From positions 395,090,674 to 395,154,673 of the forward strand of contig CM062289.1 of assembly GCA_031216915.1 (NCBI GenBank): a DNA stretch of 64,000 bases, read 5' to 3'. The notes below the pieces were generated by a model. That model made no database searches. It was not told the DNA's origin and was given only the letters and a program-made list of their open reading frames with translations. Numbering within the stretch: the first letter of the stretch is position 1; every line of letters starts with the position of its first letter. The DNA comes from Pictodentalium vernedei. Taxonomy: Eukaryota; Mollusca; Scaphopoda; Dentaliida; Dentaliidae. Both the position numbers and the translations under genes were made by a program. This document shows positions 10,988 through 20,562 of this stretch, in pieces.

Positions 10988-11062
10988 TCCTAAATAAGAC
11001 CCTTTAATTGTTGCCCTGAAGTGGGAGGTGGGGGCAACAACCAGAGGGTCCTAGTTAGGACT
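10988..11062. repeat. GTCCTAA palindromic repeat
   Basis: GTCCTAAATAAGACCCT and AGGGTCCTAGTTAGGAC are inverted copies enclosing TTGTTGCCC...GGGGGCAACAA. This is a second member of the 9763 family. Confidence 0.55.
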
Positions 11063-11454
11063 TGGGTGGTGCCTGAAACCCCACACAGCAGCTTTTCAAA
11101 TATCACTTTGACCCCAACCCCAAAAAACCTTGATAGGGCACTTTCTATTATAGAATCCTGGCTACACACCTGCTAACGTGCAGAAAAAGTATGGAACTTT
11201 TTTCAGGCAAGGGTAAGAACCCCGTACATACCTGCCTGTGTCTCTTTAATCGGTCTCATGTTATGAATTTTGTTCAGATTCTTCCAGAATTTTTGAAGTT
11301 TTATCATATAATTCATTGATGCTGTTTACATAAATTTTGTCAGATTTGCGTTCTCTTGGGTTAAGGAATAGCAAGAACATTCATATTAATTTTTTGTCTA
11401 ACGGATCGACTGAACCCACCTTGATCATTTACAAATAAACAGTAGAAAAAAATG
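11063..11454. other. No feature recognised
   Basis: Non-coding sequence without visible repeats or motifs. Confidence 0.45.
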
Positions 11455-11545
11455 AAATTCAAACCATATCATGTGACCCCTCAATGGAATGGACTTATTG
11501 ATTTGTTCCAGTGAGGGGTGACATGATATGATTTTGTTGAACTTT
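11455..11545. mobile_element. Isolated MITE A hairpin core
   Basis: CAAACCATATCATGTGACCC, a loop with ATGGACTTATTGATTTGTTCC, and the complementary arm reproduce the family A core. No TTAA ends are visible, so it is a relic or an internal fragment. Confidence 0.65.
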
Positions 11546-11565
11546 TTGGAAAAAGGTTCCCTATG

Positions 11566-11700
11566 TGAACCCTGGGAAGTGAAGCAGTGCTTGTTTTCTG
11601 TGGTAAATAAACAAGCCATGTTTTACTGGTAAAAAGCACCCATTCACCAATGCCATTGTGCAGAAGTATGTGACCTTCAACACCAATAAATAAATAAATT
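11566..11700 (+). mobile_element. SINE2 fragment
   Basis: It has the SINE2 head GGAAGTGAAGCAGTGCTTG and TGTTTTACTGGTAAA, then jumps to the tail CCATTGTGCAGAAGTATGTG and CAACACCAATAAATAAATAA. The middle of the longer copies (24581, 42302) is missing. The tail is the same as in the tRNA-headed SINE1. Confidence 0.7.
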
Positions 11701-12011
11701 TGGAAACAATGTTGATGTGCAACAATGATAACTGATTAACTTGCAGTGACGTAAGTCAAAGTGACAAAATGCATCGCTACCAAGCATAACTGCTCACGAA
11801 TGGTGCCTAAATTTCGTTACCGACGGATTCCGTGCTTCTTAAAGCATGTTACCGATTTTTAGGTAATTGTTTCAATTCATGGCGTCAGCAAAGTGCATTT
11901 TTTTCAAGTTTAATTCTCATCCGTAGTCGTCTGTCTGCAACTGCTCTTGACTCCGTCGGCATTTGCTGTCAGTGGCCGACCACTGAGTTTATGGTAATTT
12001 ACAAAATATAT

Positions 12012-12106
12012 GTATCTGGAAAACGGCGACTAGTCGACTAGGAAATTGCTAATCGATTATCGGCAGAACCCTAGTCGACGTCGACTAATCGTTTCAACAC
12101 TACCTG
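12012..12106. mobile_element. End of a hAT-like element
   Basis: CTAGTCGACGTCGACTAATCG then TTTCAACACTA resembles the common hAT terminus TAGTGTTGAAACGATTAGTC read on the other strand. No partner end is visible. Confidence 0.5.
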
Positions 12107-12231
12107 ATACAAACATCTGTATCAGGGGGTCAGATACACGATAGTTGCAGAGTTAATACAGACAAAATACATGTTGGTTGTAAGATAAATTCTGATATCG
12201 TGCATTGGGTACAGGTTTTTTTTATTGGGAT

Positions 12232-12475
12232 TTAACCCTTTACCCAATGCAGACGATATCAAAATGTATTATTTTAAATACCTTTTTTTTTTTAAATTTT
12301 TCAAAACTTTTTAACCAAACCATATCATGTGACCCCTCATTGGAACAAGCTCATTCCAAAGAGGGGTCACATGGTATGGTTTGGCTGAAATTATTTTGAA
12401 AAATAATATTTTTTCAGTAGCTGAATATGCATATTATGCAGGCGGATGTCGCCAATTCATTGGGTAAAGGGTTAA
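12232..12475. mobile_element. TTAA MITE, family A
   Basis: This copy is complete: TTAACCCTTTACCCAATG to TGGGTAAAGGGTTAA, 244 bp. It has CAGACGATATCAAAA on the left, a central hairpin (CATATCATGTGACCCCTCAT and complement) and GCATATTATGCAGGCGG on the right. Confidence 0.92.
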
Positions 12476-12548
12476 TTGCACTTTTGATAGTCTGCGTCAT
12501 CTCTTGTCAGACAGTTTCATGTGTGAAGAAAGCCAAAGTACCTGGAGA

Positions 12549-12801
12549 CAAGCCAGAAAATAAGCAGACTGACATCTGCAAAATGAGGTCCACAGAGGGT
12601 AAATTTAGTGATGCTACCCTGCACAGCAGGGTAGCATCACTAAATTTACCCACTGTGAACCTCAATCTGAATCAGGATCTCAAAATTAAACAGAAAGAGG
12701 TACCCAGAGGATAAATTGGCCCACTGTATGGTATAGCATCATCAAATTCACCCTCTGGGAACCTTATTTTGCAAATGTCAGACTGCTTATTTTCAGGCCT
12801 G
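12549..12801. mobile_element. hAT MITE family F
   Basis: It starts CAAGCCAGAAAATAAGCAG and ends CTGCTTATTTTCAGGCCTG. Flanks CCTGGAGA (12541-12548) and CCTGGGGA (12802-12809) agree at 7 of 8. The hairpin GTGATGCTACCCTGC lies at about 12608-12642. Its left arm continues CATCTGCAAAATGAGG, as in the 62068 copy. Confidence 0.82.
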
Positions 12802-12809
12802 CCTGGGGA

Positions 12810-13324
12810 GAATCATCAAGCAGCAGTGAGCAGCTACCAGACTTCCCAACATACTAACTCCACACATGAAGGGTTATCATTGTATCATTGGTTGATCACA
12901 AGTGCACCTTAGACGCACAGTATAGCTCATTATTATGCCAGCTAATGAAATTCGCCAATCACAACCCCCGAATAATGGACGGTACTGAGCCGTATTGGGT
13001 CACCTGCTGCCCGAGGTGATCTAATACGAAACTCGTATTAGGTCAGTAATGCCATTTTGTTTCGACGTGGAAATTCCTCACCTCGCGGTGCTTTTATATC
13101 CATATTGAAGAAATTGTAGTACAATCAAACGTCCCTCTGTGTCTATATGTCTCATTTTCTCTCGTTTTATAATAAATTTATTGTGAAATTTATTTTCTAA
13201 ATGTAAATTTAATTATTTGAAGTGAGAAATACTACTGTATTCGATCTACCGATAACGGATAAAAAATTGTTTTATCCCGTCTCTATATTCTGGTAAATAC
13301 CATCACGTCGAGTGCCAAACACTA
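12810..13324. other. No feature recognised; left flank of DIRS element
   Basis: Non-coding sequence, with a small palindrome CTAATACGAAACTCGTATTAG at 13021-13041. Confidence 0.45.
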
Positions 13325-13587
13325 TTTCTTATCAACCTACTCACAATTGTTTACTACAGGCTTGCACTACCGTGGAAGTCCCTAACTCGGATAAAATACT
13401 CTCTATTTTTGTCTTTCCCAAGCAAGTTGGGAAAGAAACGTGGTGCAAAAGCACCAATAAAAATAAGCCAAAACTGGGTCGAGTGCAACCGGCGCAGACC
13501 CAGTACGGGACGCTCTCTCCCAAGTACAACTCCACGACTTCCGTTGCCAGTGCGCATATACCGTCTCTAAAGACTCATTCTTTTTAA
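13325..13587 (+). repeat. Left inverted terminal repeat of DIRS element
   Basis: It runs from ATTTCTTATCAACCTACTCA through TGTTTACTACAGGCTTGCAC to AAGACTCATTCTTTTT. It is the near-exact reverse complement of 19575-19818 over about 245 bp. The outermost 18 bp are specific to this end. Confidence 0.93.
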
Positions 13588-14031
13588 AATCCGCTTCGTG
13601 TCGAGATGTTTTTGCACGCTTACCAGTGTTCCACCAGCTCGATGTTTGATGATTCCTGATTCATTATACCACAGTGTATCCTTTGTATTCTCAGGAACAG
13701 TGTTTTATATTCTCTTTTCTATTATATGTCCATAATGTATATTTATTTACTCTCTCTCGAGTCGCGTGCGATTTTCGCGTGCCACGCGGTTCGGACTTAG
13801 ATTTTTTCACAATTATTGTTAATGCTTTTTTTGCAAAATTTTCTAATTGTGTTAGAGCTAGGTGTCAGCGGGGTACCACTCCTGCAGTGTTTCTTCTTTC
13901 TTTTGAGAGTAGTCTTCCTGTTGGGTGGTTCCCGGTCGACCTTCTGAGCTCTTTGTTTCTGTCACCTTTCTCTCTTCTTTGGGGGTGTTCTGTTTTCTCA
14001 TCTCACCTTCTCTGCTCCTCTCACCTCTATC

Positions 14032-16234
14032 ATGCCCAGGACAATTCCCTGTGGGCAATGTCTGCTGCCAAAGCATGTGGACGATGTACATTCGTCTTGT
14101 TCCTCCTGTAATGGGTGTTCGGCCGAGCGGCCGTGTGGTGTCTGTGGAACATGGTCTTCCACCTTTTGGGCGTCAGTAAACTGTGTCGTTCGTTCTCGTG
14201 GCCGTGCCTCCCGCTCCCGCGGGAAAGGAGAACGTGGTCGTTCGGGGCCTCCCGAGCCGACTTTGTCTGGTGAGAGTTATTCCTCCTCCGTGGGGGATGT
14301 GCAGTCTTTTCCTGTGGTGGATACTGCGGGAGCCGTTGAGTGTTCTGGTGTAGAGATGCCTGGTTCCGGGACTATGGTCCCCCTCCAGTCGACATCTGAG
14401 GCTGTCACTAGGGTTGTGACTCCTCTTGCGGAGCCGAGCCGGTGTGCTCTCTCCACTATTTCACCAGCCTCAACGACTTTCGACGTATCTACTACTGCTG
14501 CTGGCCCGTCTGCTTCGTTATCTGTTTCAGCCGGCCTCGGCTTTTCGCTGCAGGGGACTGCAGGACTGTCCGATACTGTAGACATGGGATATCGGCCTCA
14601 GCCTTCCCTGACTTCAACTCGGCGAAGTCGGAAGGGGCTGCCGGCCGAGCCCATCGCTGTGGTCTCTTCGCCGTCGAGCACCACAGTTGTGTCTTTGGAT
14701 TCGGATGTTCGTAGTGGAAACACTATGAACTCATTGGCGTTTCCGTCTACTCACTCTGGTCACACGACCAGTTTTGGGGGACCAACGTCTTTTGTGCAGC
14801 CTGGACCTTCTGCCCCGCAGAGGTCCGTGGTGACTCTCATGAGTTCTCGCAATATTGATCCTCGGGGTGCCTCGTACCCCTATACACGTCTGCCTTCAGA
14901 TGTTTCGGCTGCCGCCCGTCGTCCCGCGTCGGGTGTTTTGGAGGATCGTGACCCTTCGCTGGTTAAGAGGGTCAGAGGTGAAGCCACTTTGCCGGTTCGC
15001 TCCCCTGTCGAACCGGTCGGTACAGGCAGTGAGCTTAGGGAGGCCCTCTCCTTACTCACTCAGGTTCTTTCTAAGAGCCTTCCTGTTGCTTCCAGCGAGG
15101 CTATGGGTGGTTTCCAGGCGCCTCCTATGGTGCCGCCTCCCGGGATTGGAAACAGGCTGGTTTCCGATTCCTCTGGTGTCCCGACACCATGGGAGGCGTC
15201 GGCTGGTTTGCCCACGATGGGCTATGTGTCTTCCGACTGGGGAGGAGTCCGACATGCTTGAGGTCGAGGGCCAGCAGTCTTCGGACTTGGGGGCGGCTCT
15301 TGACTTTGTGTTTGGGTTTCTGCCTGAGCTCAAACCTGCTAACCAGCCGACAGTGTCAGCCTGGCCGCGATCATCGGTTGCGCGCCAACAGCCTATGGAG
15401 CAACCTGCTTCTGGGCGCCTTCGACTGTGCCAGTCGGTACAGGTGGTTGAGGCTTTTTCAGCATTGGATGCCAAGCTGAATTCCAAGGCTTTGAAGACTT
15501 CGTTCTTCACCAGGGTTGACACCTTTTTGCCTCCTGTGCGTTATCGTTCCTACGATTCCGCCAATCCGTCAGTCTGCCAGGCTTTGACGGTTCTGGATCA
15601 GGACTCCACTTCCCTCGGGCTTTCCAAGCCCAAGTCTGCCGTCATTCCAATGACGACTCTGAAGTCCACGTTGGGCTTATCTAGAGAGATTCTTGGCATG
15701 CTTTCTCTCTCAGATCACGACGTCTCAGCTTTGGCTGCTTATCTGCCTCCAGATAAGTTTGACGAGGTACAGGCTCCTTTGCGTGTGCTGTCCAAGGCGC
15801 TTATGCACCTTACTCACACGCATGCCTGTAACACGGCCAATTTGGAATTAGTTCGAAGGAACTCTGTGCTGGACACAGGACGATCCCTTCCCGAGGAGCA
15901 GCGTGCTACTCTTCGATCTGCTTCTTTGGCAGGTCCGCAACTTTTCCATGGTTCCGTGTCGACGGTCCGGGATGACGTCCTATGTTATTCCAAAGATCAG
16001 CTGCTGTTTTGTCAGCTTGATCAGCCTTCTCGGGGAGGCAAGGGCCGTTCCAAGCCTAACAAGTACCCTTCTGCTTCCTCTGTGAAGCAAAAGGCTGGTC
16101 CTTCTGCCTCCTCCTCTACTTCTTACTCACGGGGTAAAGGTAGGGGTCGGCAGAATCGAGGGAAGTCTCAGGATTCTTCATTTAGCGGAGGAGGTGGTTT
16201 CTCCTCTCGCGGGCCTCGTCGGGGCTCGAAATGA
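14032..16234 (+). other. gag-like region of DIRS element
   Basis: The N-terminal part is cysteine-rich (CGQCLLPKHVDDVHSSC, then further CxxC pairs), followed by a long Ser/Thr/Pro-rich stretch, a helical part (SLSDHDVSALAAYLPPDKFD) and a basic, glycine-rich tail (SYSRGKGRGRQNRGKS). DIRS gag-like proteins are poorly conserved. The call rests on position upstream of the polymerase and on the basic C-terminus, which is suited to binding RNA. Base composition is richer in GC than the flanks. Confidence 0.75.
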
Positions 16235-18380
16235 AGGTCCTCACCTCGACTCATCCCAGGTTGGAGGAAGGATAGCAGACCATTGGACCACCATCACATC
16301 CGATCCATGGGTATTAGATGTCGTTCGGTCCGGGCTGCGCATATCCTTCCGACGGCACCCCACTCTGTCAAGGGTGCCTCTTCCAACCACAGTTCCTTCA
16401 GACGTTTTACGTCGGGAACTTTTGTCCACGAAGATTGCCAATCTCCTGGCAAAGGGGGCGATCGAGGTCGTCAAGAACGTTCATTCAGTGGGTTTCTATT
16501 CCCGCCTGTTCTTGGTGCCGAAGAAGGACGGCCGACTCCGACCGGTTATCGATCTGAGTATCCTGAACCAGTCTATCATTGCTCCCAAGTTCAGCATGGA
16601 GACTTTCAGGTCGGTCCGCCAATCAATTCACCAGGGAGATTTCGCAGCCAGCATCGACCTGCGAGACGCTTACTTCCACGTTCCAATGCATCGGGCGTCA
16701 CGGAAGTATCTCAGGTTCGCTTTTCTGGGGCGAGTTTACCAGTTCAAGGCCATGCCTTTCGGCCTCAACCTGGCTCCTTGGGCGTTCACCAGACTGATGT
16801 CGCATGTGATAGCGTTCCATCGCACACAGTCCAGGGTGACTACTTCGGCATATCTGGACGATATCCTCCAGAGGCATTCCAATGCTGCCTTACTGGAATC
16901 GGATGTCGCCACTCTGTTGAGCTTGCTCACGTCGCTAGGATTCAGAGTCAACGAGGAGAAGTCGGACCTGGTCCCTTCTCAGTCGTTTTGTCATCTGGGG
17001 ATGTCTTTCCAAACCATATTCAATTTGGTGGCTGTTCCCCAGGCCAAGGCTGTGCTTCTCTCAGCTTTTGCTCTGACTCTGTCCCAGTCCAGGTCCGAGA
17101 CCGCTCGGAGTTTTCTCCGGCTGATCGGTCTCTGCGGTTCGGTGACGGATCTCATTCCTCTAGGTCGGCTGCGTGTCAGACCTCTCCAACACTTTCTGCT
17201 CAGTCGTTGGAGACGGAATGTAGATTCTCTGGATCAGGTGCTTCCGTTTCCGGACTCTCTGTATCCTCACCTTCTTCCCTGGACAGATGTTCAGTTTATT
17301 ACGCAGGGTGTTCCGCTGGACTTACCTACGTCCGATCGCGTTCTGACGGCAGATGCCAGCGATCTCGGATGGGGTGCGACGTTGGATCCTCTCGGTCTTT
17401 CCCTACACGGGATGTGGGACCAGGATCCAGCAGCTCTACACATCAACCAGAAGGAGCTTCTTGCTCTTCTTCTGAGTTTCAGGCAGTGGATCCCTCACCT
17501 GTCGAATCGCCAGGTCCTTCTACTATCCGACAATTCGACAGTGGTTGCTTACATTCGGAACCAGGGCGGCACGCACTCGCTTCCGATGTACGAGTTAGCT
17601 CGGGATCTTCTACTGCTCGCTCAGGATGTTCACGCCGGAGTGGTTGTTCGTCACATTCCCGGTCGTCTGAACGTCCTAGCCGACTCCCTGTCCCGACAGG
17701 GCAGGGTTATTTCCACCGAGTGGATGCCTCACAGGGCAGTGCTCCAGTCGCTTTGCGATCTCTGGGGACGTCCCCACATCGACCTCTTTGCGACTCGTTG
17801 GAACCATCAGGTGGACACTTTCGTGTCCCCGTGTCCAGATCCTCTGGCTTTTGCCGTGGACGCTCTGTCACTTGATTGGAACGGTCTAGTCGGCTACGCC
17901 TTCCCGCCGGTTCCGATTCTTCCTCAGGTTCTCGCCAAAATTCGAACCTGCAGTTGTCGAATCATTCTGATCGCTCCCCTGTCGCCTCAGCGGGTGTGGA
18001 TCAATCAGCTCCGCTCGCTGATGGCGGCGGTTCCGGCACGTCTCCCGCTACGTCGCGACCTTCTTTGTCAAGGTCGCCCGAGGAGGTTTCACGTCGACCC
18101 GACTTCATTGTGCCTTCACGCATATCTTTTGTCAGGTCCTGTCTCCTCCGTAGAGGTTTTTCCGAGACGAGCAGTGGAGTGCATTTCTTCTTCAAGGAGG
18201 CACTCCACTGGTTTAGCTTATGCAGCTAAATGGAAGGTCTTCTGTCGATGGTGTGCTGATCACTCTGTTGATTATGCCAATCCTTCGATTTCACAGATTG
18301 CGGAGTTTCTGGTATATCTGTTTGATTCTCGGGGTCTCCAGCCTGTTACCATCAAGGGTTACAGGTCTATGCTTTCATAG
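16194..18380 (+). CDS. Reverse transcriptase / RNase H of DIRS element
   Basis: Reverse transcriptase: KKDGRLRPVIDLSILNQ, DLRDAYFHVPMH, FKAMPFGLNLAPWAFTRLM and the catalytic YLDDI near residue 222. RNase H follows (LTADASDLGWGATLD, QKELLALLLSF, SDNSTVVAYIRNQGGT, HIPGRLNVLADSLSR). A DIRS-typical segment with IDLFATRWNHQVDTFVSP comes next, then the N-terminal part of a recombinase (GLAYAAKWKVFCRWCADH). It overlaps the end of the gag-like region; overlapping frames are normal in this family. It would copy the element RNA into DNA and remove the RNA strand. Confidence 0.93.
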   Translation: MVSPLAGLVGARNEGPHLDSSQVGGRIADHWTTITSDPWVLDVVRSGLRISFRRHPTLSRVPLPTTVPSDVLRRELLSTKIANLLAKGAIEVVKNVHSVGFYSRLFLVPKKDGRLRPVIDLSILNQSIIAPKFSMETFRSVRQSIHQGDFAASIDLRDAYFHVPMHRASRKYLRFAFLGRVYQFKAMPFGLNLAPWAFTRLMSHVIAFHRTQSRVTTSAYLDDILQRHSNAALLESDVATLLSLLTSLGFRVNEEKSDLVPSQSFCHLGMSFQTIFNLVAVPQAKAVLLSAFALTLSQSRSETARSFLRLIGLCGSVTDLIPLGRLRVRPLQHFLLSRWRRNVDSLDQVLPFPDSLYPHLLPWTDVQFITQGVPLDLPTSDRVLTADASDLGWGATLDPLGLSLHGMWDQDPAALHINQKELLALLLSFRQWIPHLSNRQVLLLSDNSTVVAYIRNQGGTHSLPMYELARDLLLLAQDVHAGVVVRHIPGRLNVLADSLSRQGRVISTEWMPHRAVLQSLCDLWGRPHIDLFATRWNHQVDTFVSPCPDPLAFAVDALSLDWNGLVGYAFPPVPILPQVLAKIRTCSCRIILIAPLSPQRVWINQLRSLMAAVPARLPLRRDLLCQGRPRRFHVDPTSLCLHAYLLSGPVSSVEVFPRRAVECISSSRRHSTGLAYAAKWKVFCRWCADHSVDYANPSISQIAEFLVYLFDSRGLQPVTIKGYRSMLS

Positions 18381-19188
18381 ACTTTTTCTTATGTGGGGAA
18401 ACGTCGTATCGGCACTAATCCTTACCTCTCCAAGCTTGTTCGGCACTTTTCTTTGAAAAGGCCTCGGACTTTGCAGCTTACTCCACGATGGAATCTTTCG
18501 TGGGTGCTGCTTTGCTTGGGGGGGGGGGGGGGGGGCGTTCGAACCTTTAGCCCAGGTGGATATGCAATTTCTCACATATAAGACGGCTTTTCTGATGGCA
18601 TTTGCTTCGGTCAGACGGGTTAGTGAGCTTCACGCCCTCTCGGTTGACCCTGCCTTTTTTAGGAGCTCTCCCAACAGTGTTACTTTTACCACTGATTGCT
18701 CCTTTTTGGCTAAGAATCAGTTACCAGATACTACTCCTCCTCCTATCTGTATCAGGGCTCTTCCCTCTGTTGAGGGTACTCGCCCTTTGCTCTGTCCGGT
18801 CCGTGCTATTCGCATTTATCTTGATCGGACACGCTTCATACGGAAGGGCAGAAAACGTTTTTTTCTGTCTCTCATTCCGGGTCGACAGAAGATCTCTCCT
18901 CAATCCATTTCTCGATGGATTTGTCTTGCTATTCGTACGGCTTATAGTCGTTTAGCAGCTGGCGATTGTATTACCAATCGTATTTCTGCCCACGAGGTGC
19001 GGGCACTGTCTACCTCTTGGGCTTATTCTAACTCCGTCAAGTTGTCGGATGTTATGCAGGCAGCCTACTGGAGAAATGCTTCTACTTTCTCCACCTTTTA
19101 TTTACGCCAGTTGCAGGAGCAGTCGGAGGACCTTTTTGCCCTGGGTCCTCTTTCTTCTGCTCAGGCTGTTGTCTGCCATAGCCATTAG
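18200..19188 (+). other. Tyrosine recombinase region of DIRS element
   Basis: The catalytic part has RRVSELHALSV (first conserved Arg), SAHEVRALSTSWAYS (the HxxR box) and WRNASTFSTFYLR (the Tyr box), the order found in phage-integrase-type recombinases of DIRS and Crypton elements. The enzyme would cut and join DNA through a covalent tyrosine link. The N-terminal part lies at the end of the preceding polymerase frame. Confidence 0.88.
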
Positions 19189-19404
19189 GCTTCTTGAAGG
19201 TCAGTTTCAGCCTTGTGCTGTTACTGCCCTTTTTCTGTCTGTGTGTCACACAGGCTCATATGTCTCTTTTCATTGTCCTTTACCAATGATTGCGACATTA
19301 TGGTTGATAAGCCTCGGGACCTCTTCCTTCTACTTCACGGTTCCAGTGCACTAGGGTTATGTGGGGGTTGGTTATGCGATTCCCTCCAACCTTTTGTCTA
19401 TTCA

Positions 19405-19494
19405 GCCTGTAGTAAACAATTGTGAGTAGGTTGATAAGAAATCTAAATTTTATAGTAAATTTCCTTTCTTATTATACCTACCACAATTGTTTAC
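19405..19494 (+). repeat. Internal complementary region of DIRS element
   Basis: CCTGTAGTAAACAATTGTGA and GTAGGTTGATAAGAAAT are the complement of the left outer end. TCTAAATTTTATAGTAAATT and TATACCTACCACAATTGTTT are the complement of the right outer end. The two halves overlap by about 3 bp at AAAT. In the DIRS-1 model this segment templates the joining of the ends into a circle. Confidence 0.9.
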
Positions 19495-19574
19495 ATGGAG
19501 GCCCTCCCGTCTTCTTTACGGGTAAAGAATCTTTCCTCCCCGCTGATCACATAACTCTAACGTTTACGGATTCA

Positions 19575-19860
19575 AAAAGAATGAGTCTTTAGAGATGGTA
19601 TATGCGCACTGGCAACGGAAGTCGTGGAGTTGTACTTGGGAGAGAGCGTCCCGTACTGGGTCTGCGCCGGTTGCACTCGACCCAGTTTTGGCTTATTTTT
19701 ATTGGTGCTTTTGCACCACTTTTCTTTCCCAACTTGCTTGGGAAGGACAAAAATAGAGAGTATTTTATCCGAGTTAGGGACTTCCACTGTAGTGCAAGCC
19801 TGTAGTAAACAATTGTGGTAGGTATAATAAGAAAGGAAATTTACTATAAAATTTAGATTT
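19575..19860 (-). repeat. Right inverted terminal repeat of DIRS element
   Basis: Inverted copy of the left terminal repeat, followed by an end-specific extension of about 45 bp (GGTAGGTATAATAAGAAAGG to ATAAAATTTAGATTT). Confidence 0.92.
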
Positions 19861-20179
19861 TTTAAAAATAGCGACTGCACTATAATGAAATTGTAAGAAA
19901 TGAATCACAGCTATGAAGGAAAAGATGCGAGATACATTTATTTTGTTCGAATTCTATAAAATCGGATGTTTCGGACATTTTCTGCACACTCAAGACAAAG
20001 TGACAGTACGAAGAAAAGCGTCTTTCTCTGTTGTCTGTGTTGTCAAGGAAATTATACAAAAACAGGGAGACAACTGTGCTTGTTTGTTACAACTTACATA
20101 GCATTTTGCACCAGTTTTGAAAATGTGCCGGCGTTCAAATTTGATTGTTATTTTGTTTTTGCTGGCATAATAAATACGT
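19861..20179. other. No feature recognised
   Basis: Right flank of the DIRS element. A short open frame here has no recognisable domain. Confidence 0.45.
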
Positions 20180-20316
20180 TACAGGACGTTCAGGTGGCGG
20201 ATACGGTATCATATGAGGCTCGGCAAAAACAATATTGGACTCGGCGTACCGCCTCCTCCAATATTGTTTTCACCTCGCCTCATATGATACCGTATCCGCC
20301 ACCTGAACGTCCTGTA
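20180..20316. mobile_element. Fully palindromic TA-flanked MITE
   Basis: TA, then CAGGACGTTCAGGTGGCGGA, TACGGTATCATATGAGG and an arm of about 60 bp, mirrored almost perfectly by CCTCATATGATACCGTATCC and GCCACCTGAACGTCCTG, then TA. The loop contains CAATATTGG pairs around ACTCGGCGTACCGCC. The whole unit is one hairpin. TA on both sides fits a Tc1/mariner-type target. Confidence 0.8.
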
Positions 20317-20562
20317 CCTTATAGTATGCATCGCCATTATGCACCCAAGTGAGTAATCAGGATTAAATGCCCAGCCCAAGGGCACAACCCAGTCATCCCT
20401 AGTGTGGATAGAATCATGGACCTTTTGGTTTGAAGTCCAATGCCGGAACAACAAGCCACCATGCTTCCAGGGTAAAGGGTTAACCTAATGTAAGAGCCAT
20501 ATCCGACTAGCGTGATTCACAATAGTTGCCATTCCAACTTTTATTTTGTTTTAGCTCACCTG

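Larger units (their letters stand above)
13325..19860 (+). mobile_element. DIRS-like tyrosine-recombinase retroelement, nearly whole
   Basis: The 6.5 kb element has inverted (not direct) terminal repeats, a gag-like region, reverse transcriptase with RNase H, a tyrosine recombinase region and an internal complementary region (19405-19494) that joins the complements of both outer ends. This layout defines DIRS elements, which lack a DDE integrase and are thought to integrate through a circular intermediate. The outer 18-45 bp of the two ends differ, and each is found, reverse-complemented, in the internal region. It looks almost whole, with perhaps two breaks. The two terminal repeats differ at only a few positions, which suggests a young copy. 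Confidence 0.94.

Noticed and set aside
13312-13587. 91-codon frame, repeated at 19572-19880 on the other strand
   Set aside because: It is the DIRS inverted terminal repeat; the repetition reflects the terminal repeats and not a gene pair.
14277-14585. 102-codon minus-strand frame
   Set aside because: Antisense shadow of the DIRS gag-like region.
16283-17875. 530-codon open frame overlapping the DIRS polymerase
   Set aside because: It is another frame of the same GC-richer sequence; its Ser/Arg-rich product lacks any domain, while the overlapping frame has full RT and RNase H motifs.
20472-20484. GGGTAAAGGGTTAAC as the right end of a TTAA MITE
   Set aside because: No matching TTAACCC left end or hairpin of families A-E lies within 300 bp; may be a chance or solo end.
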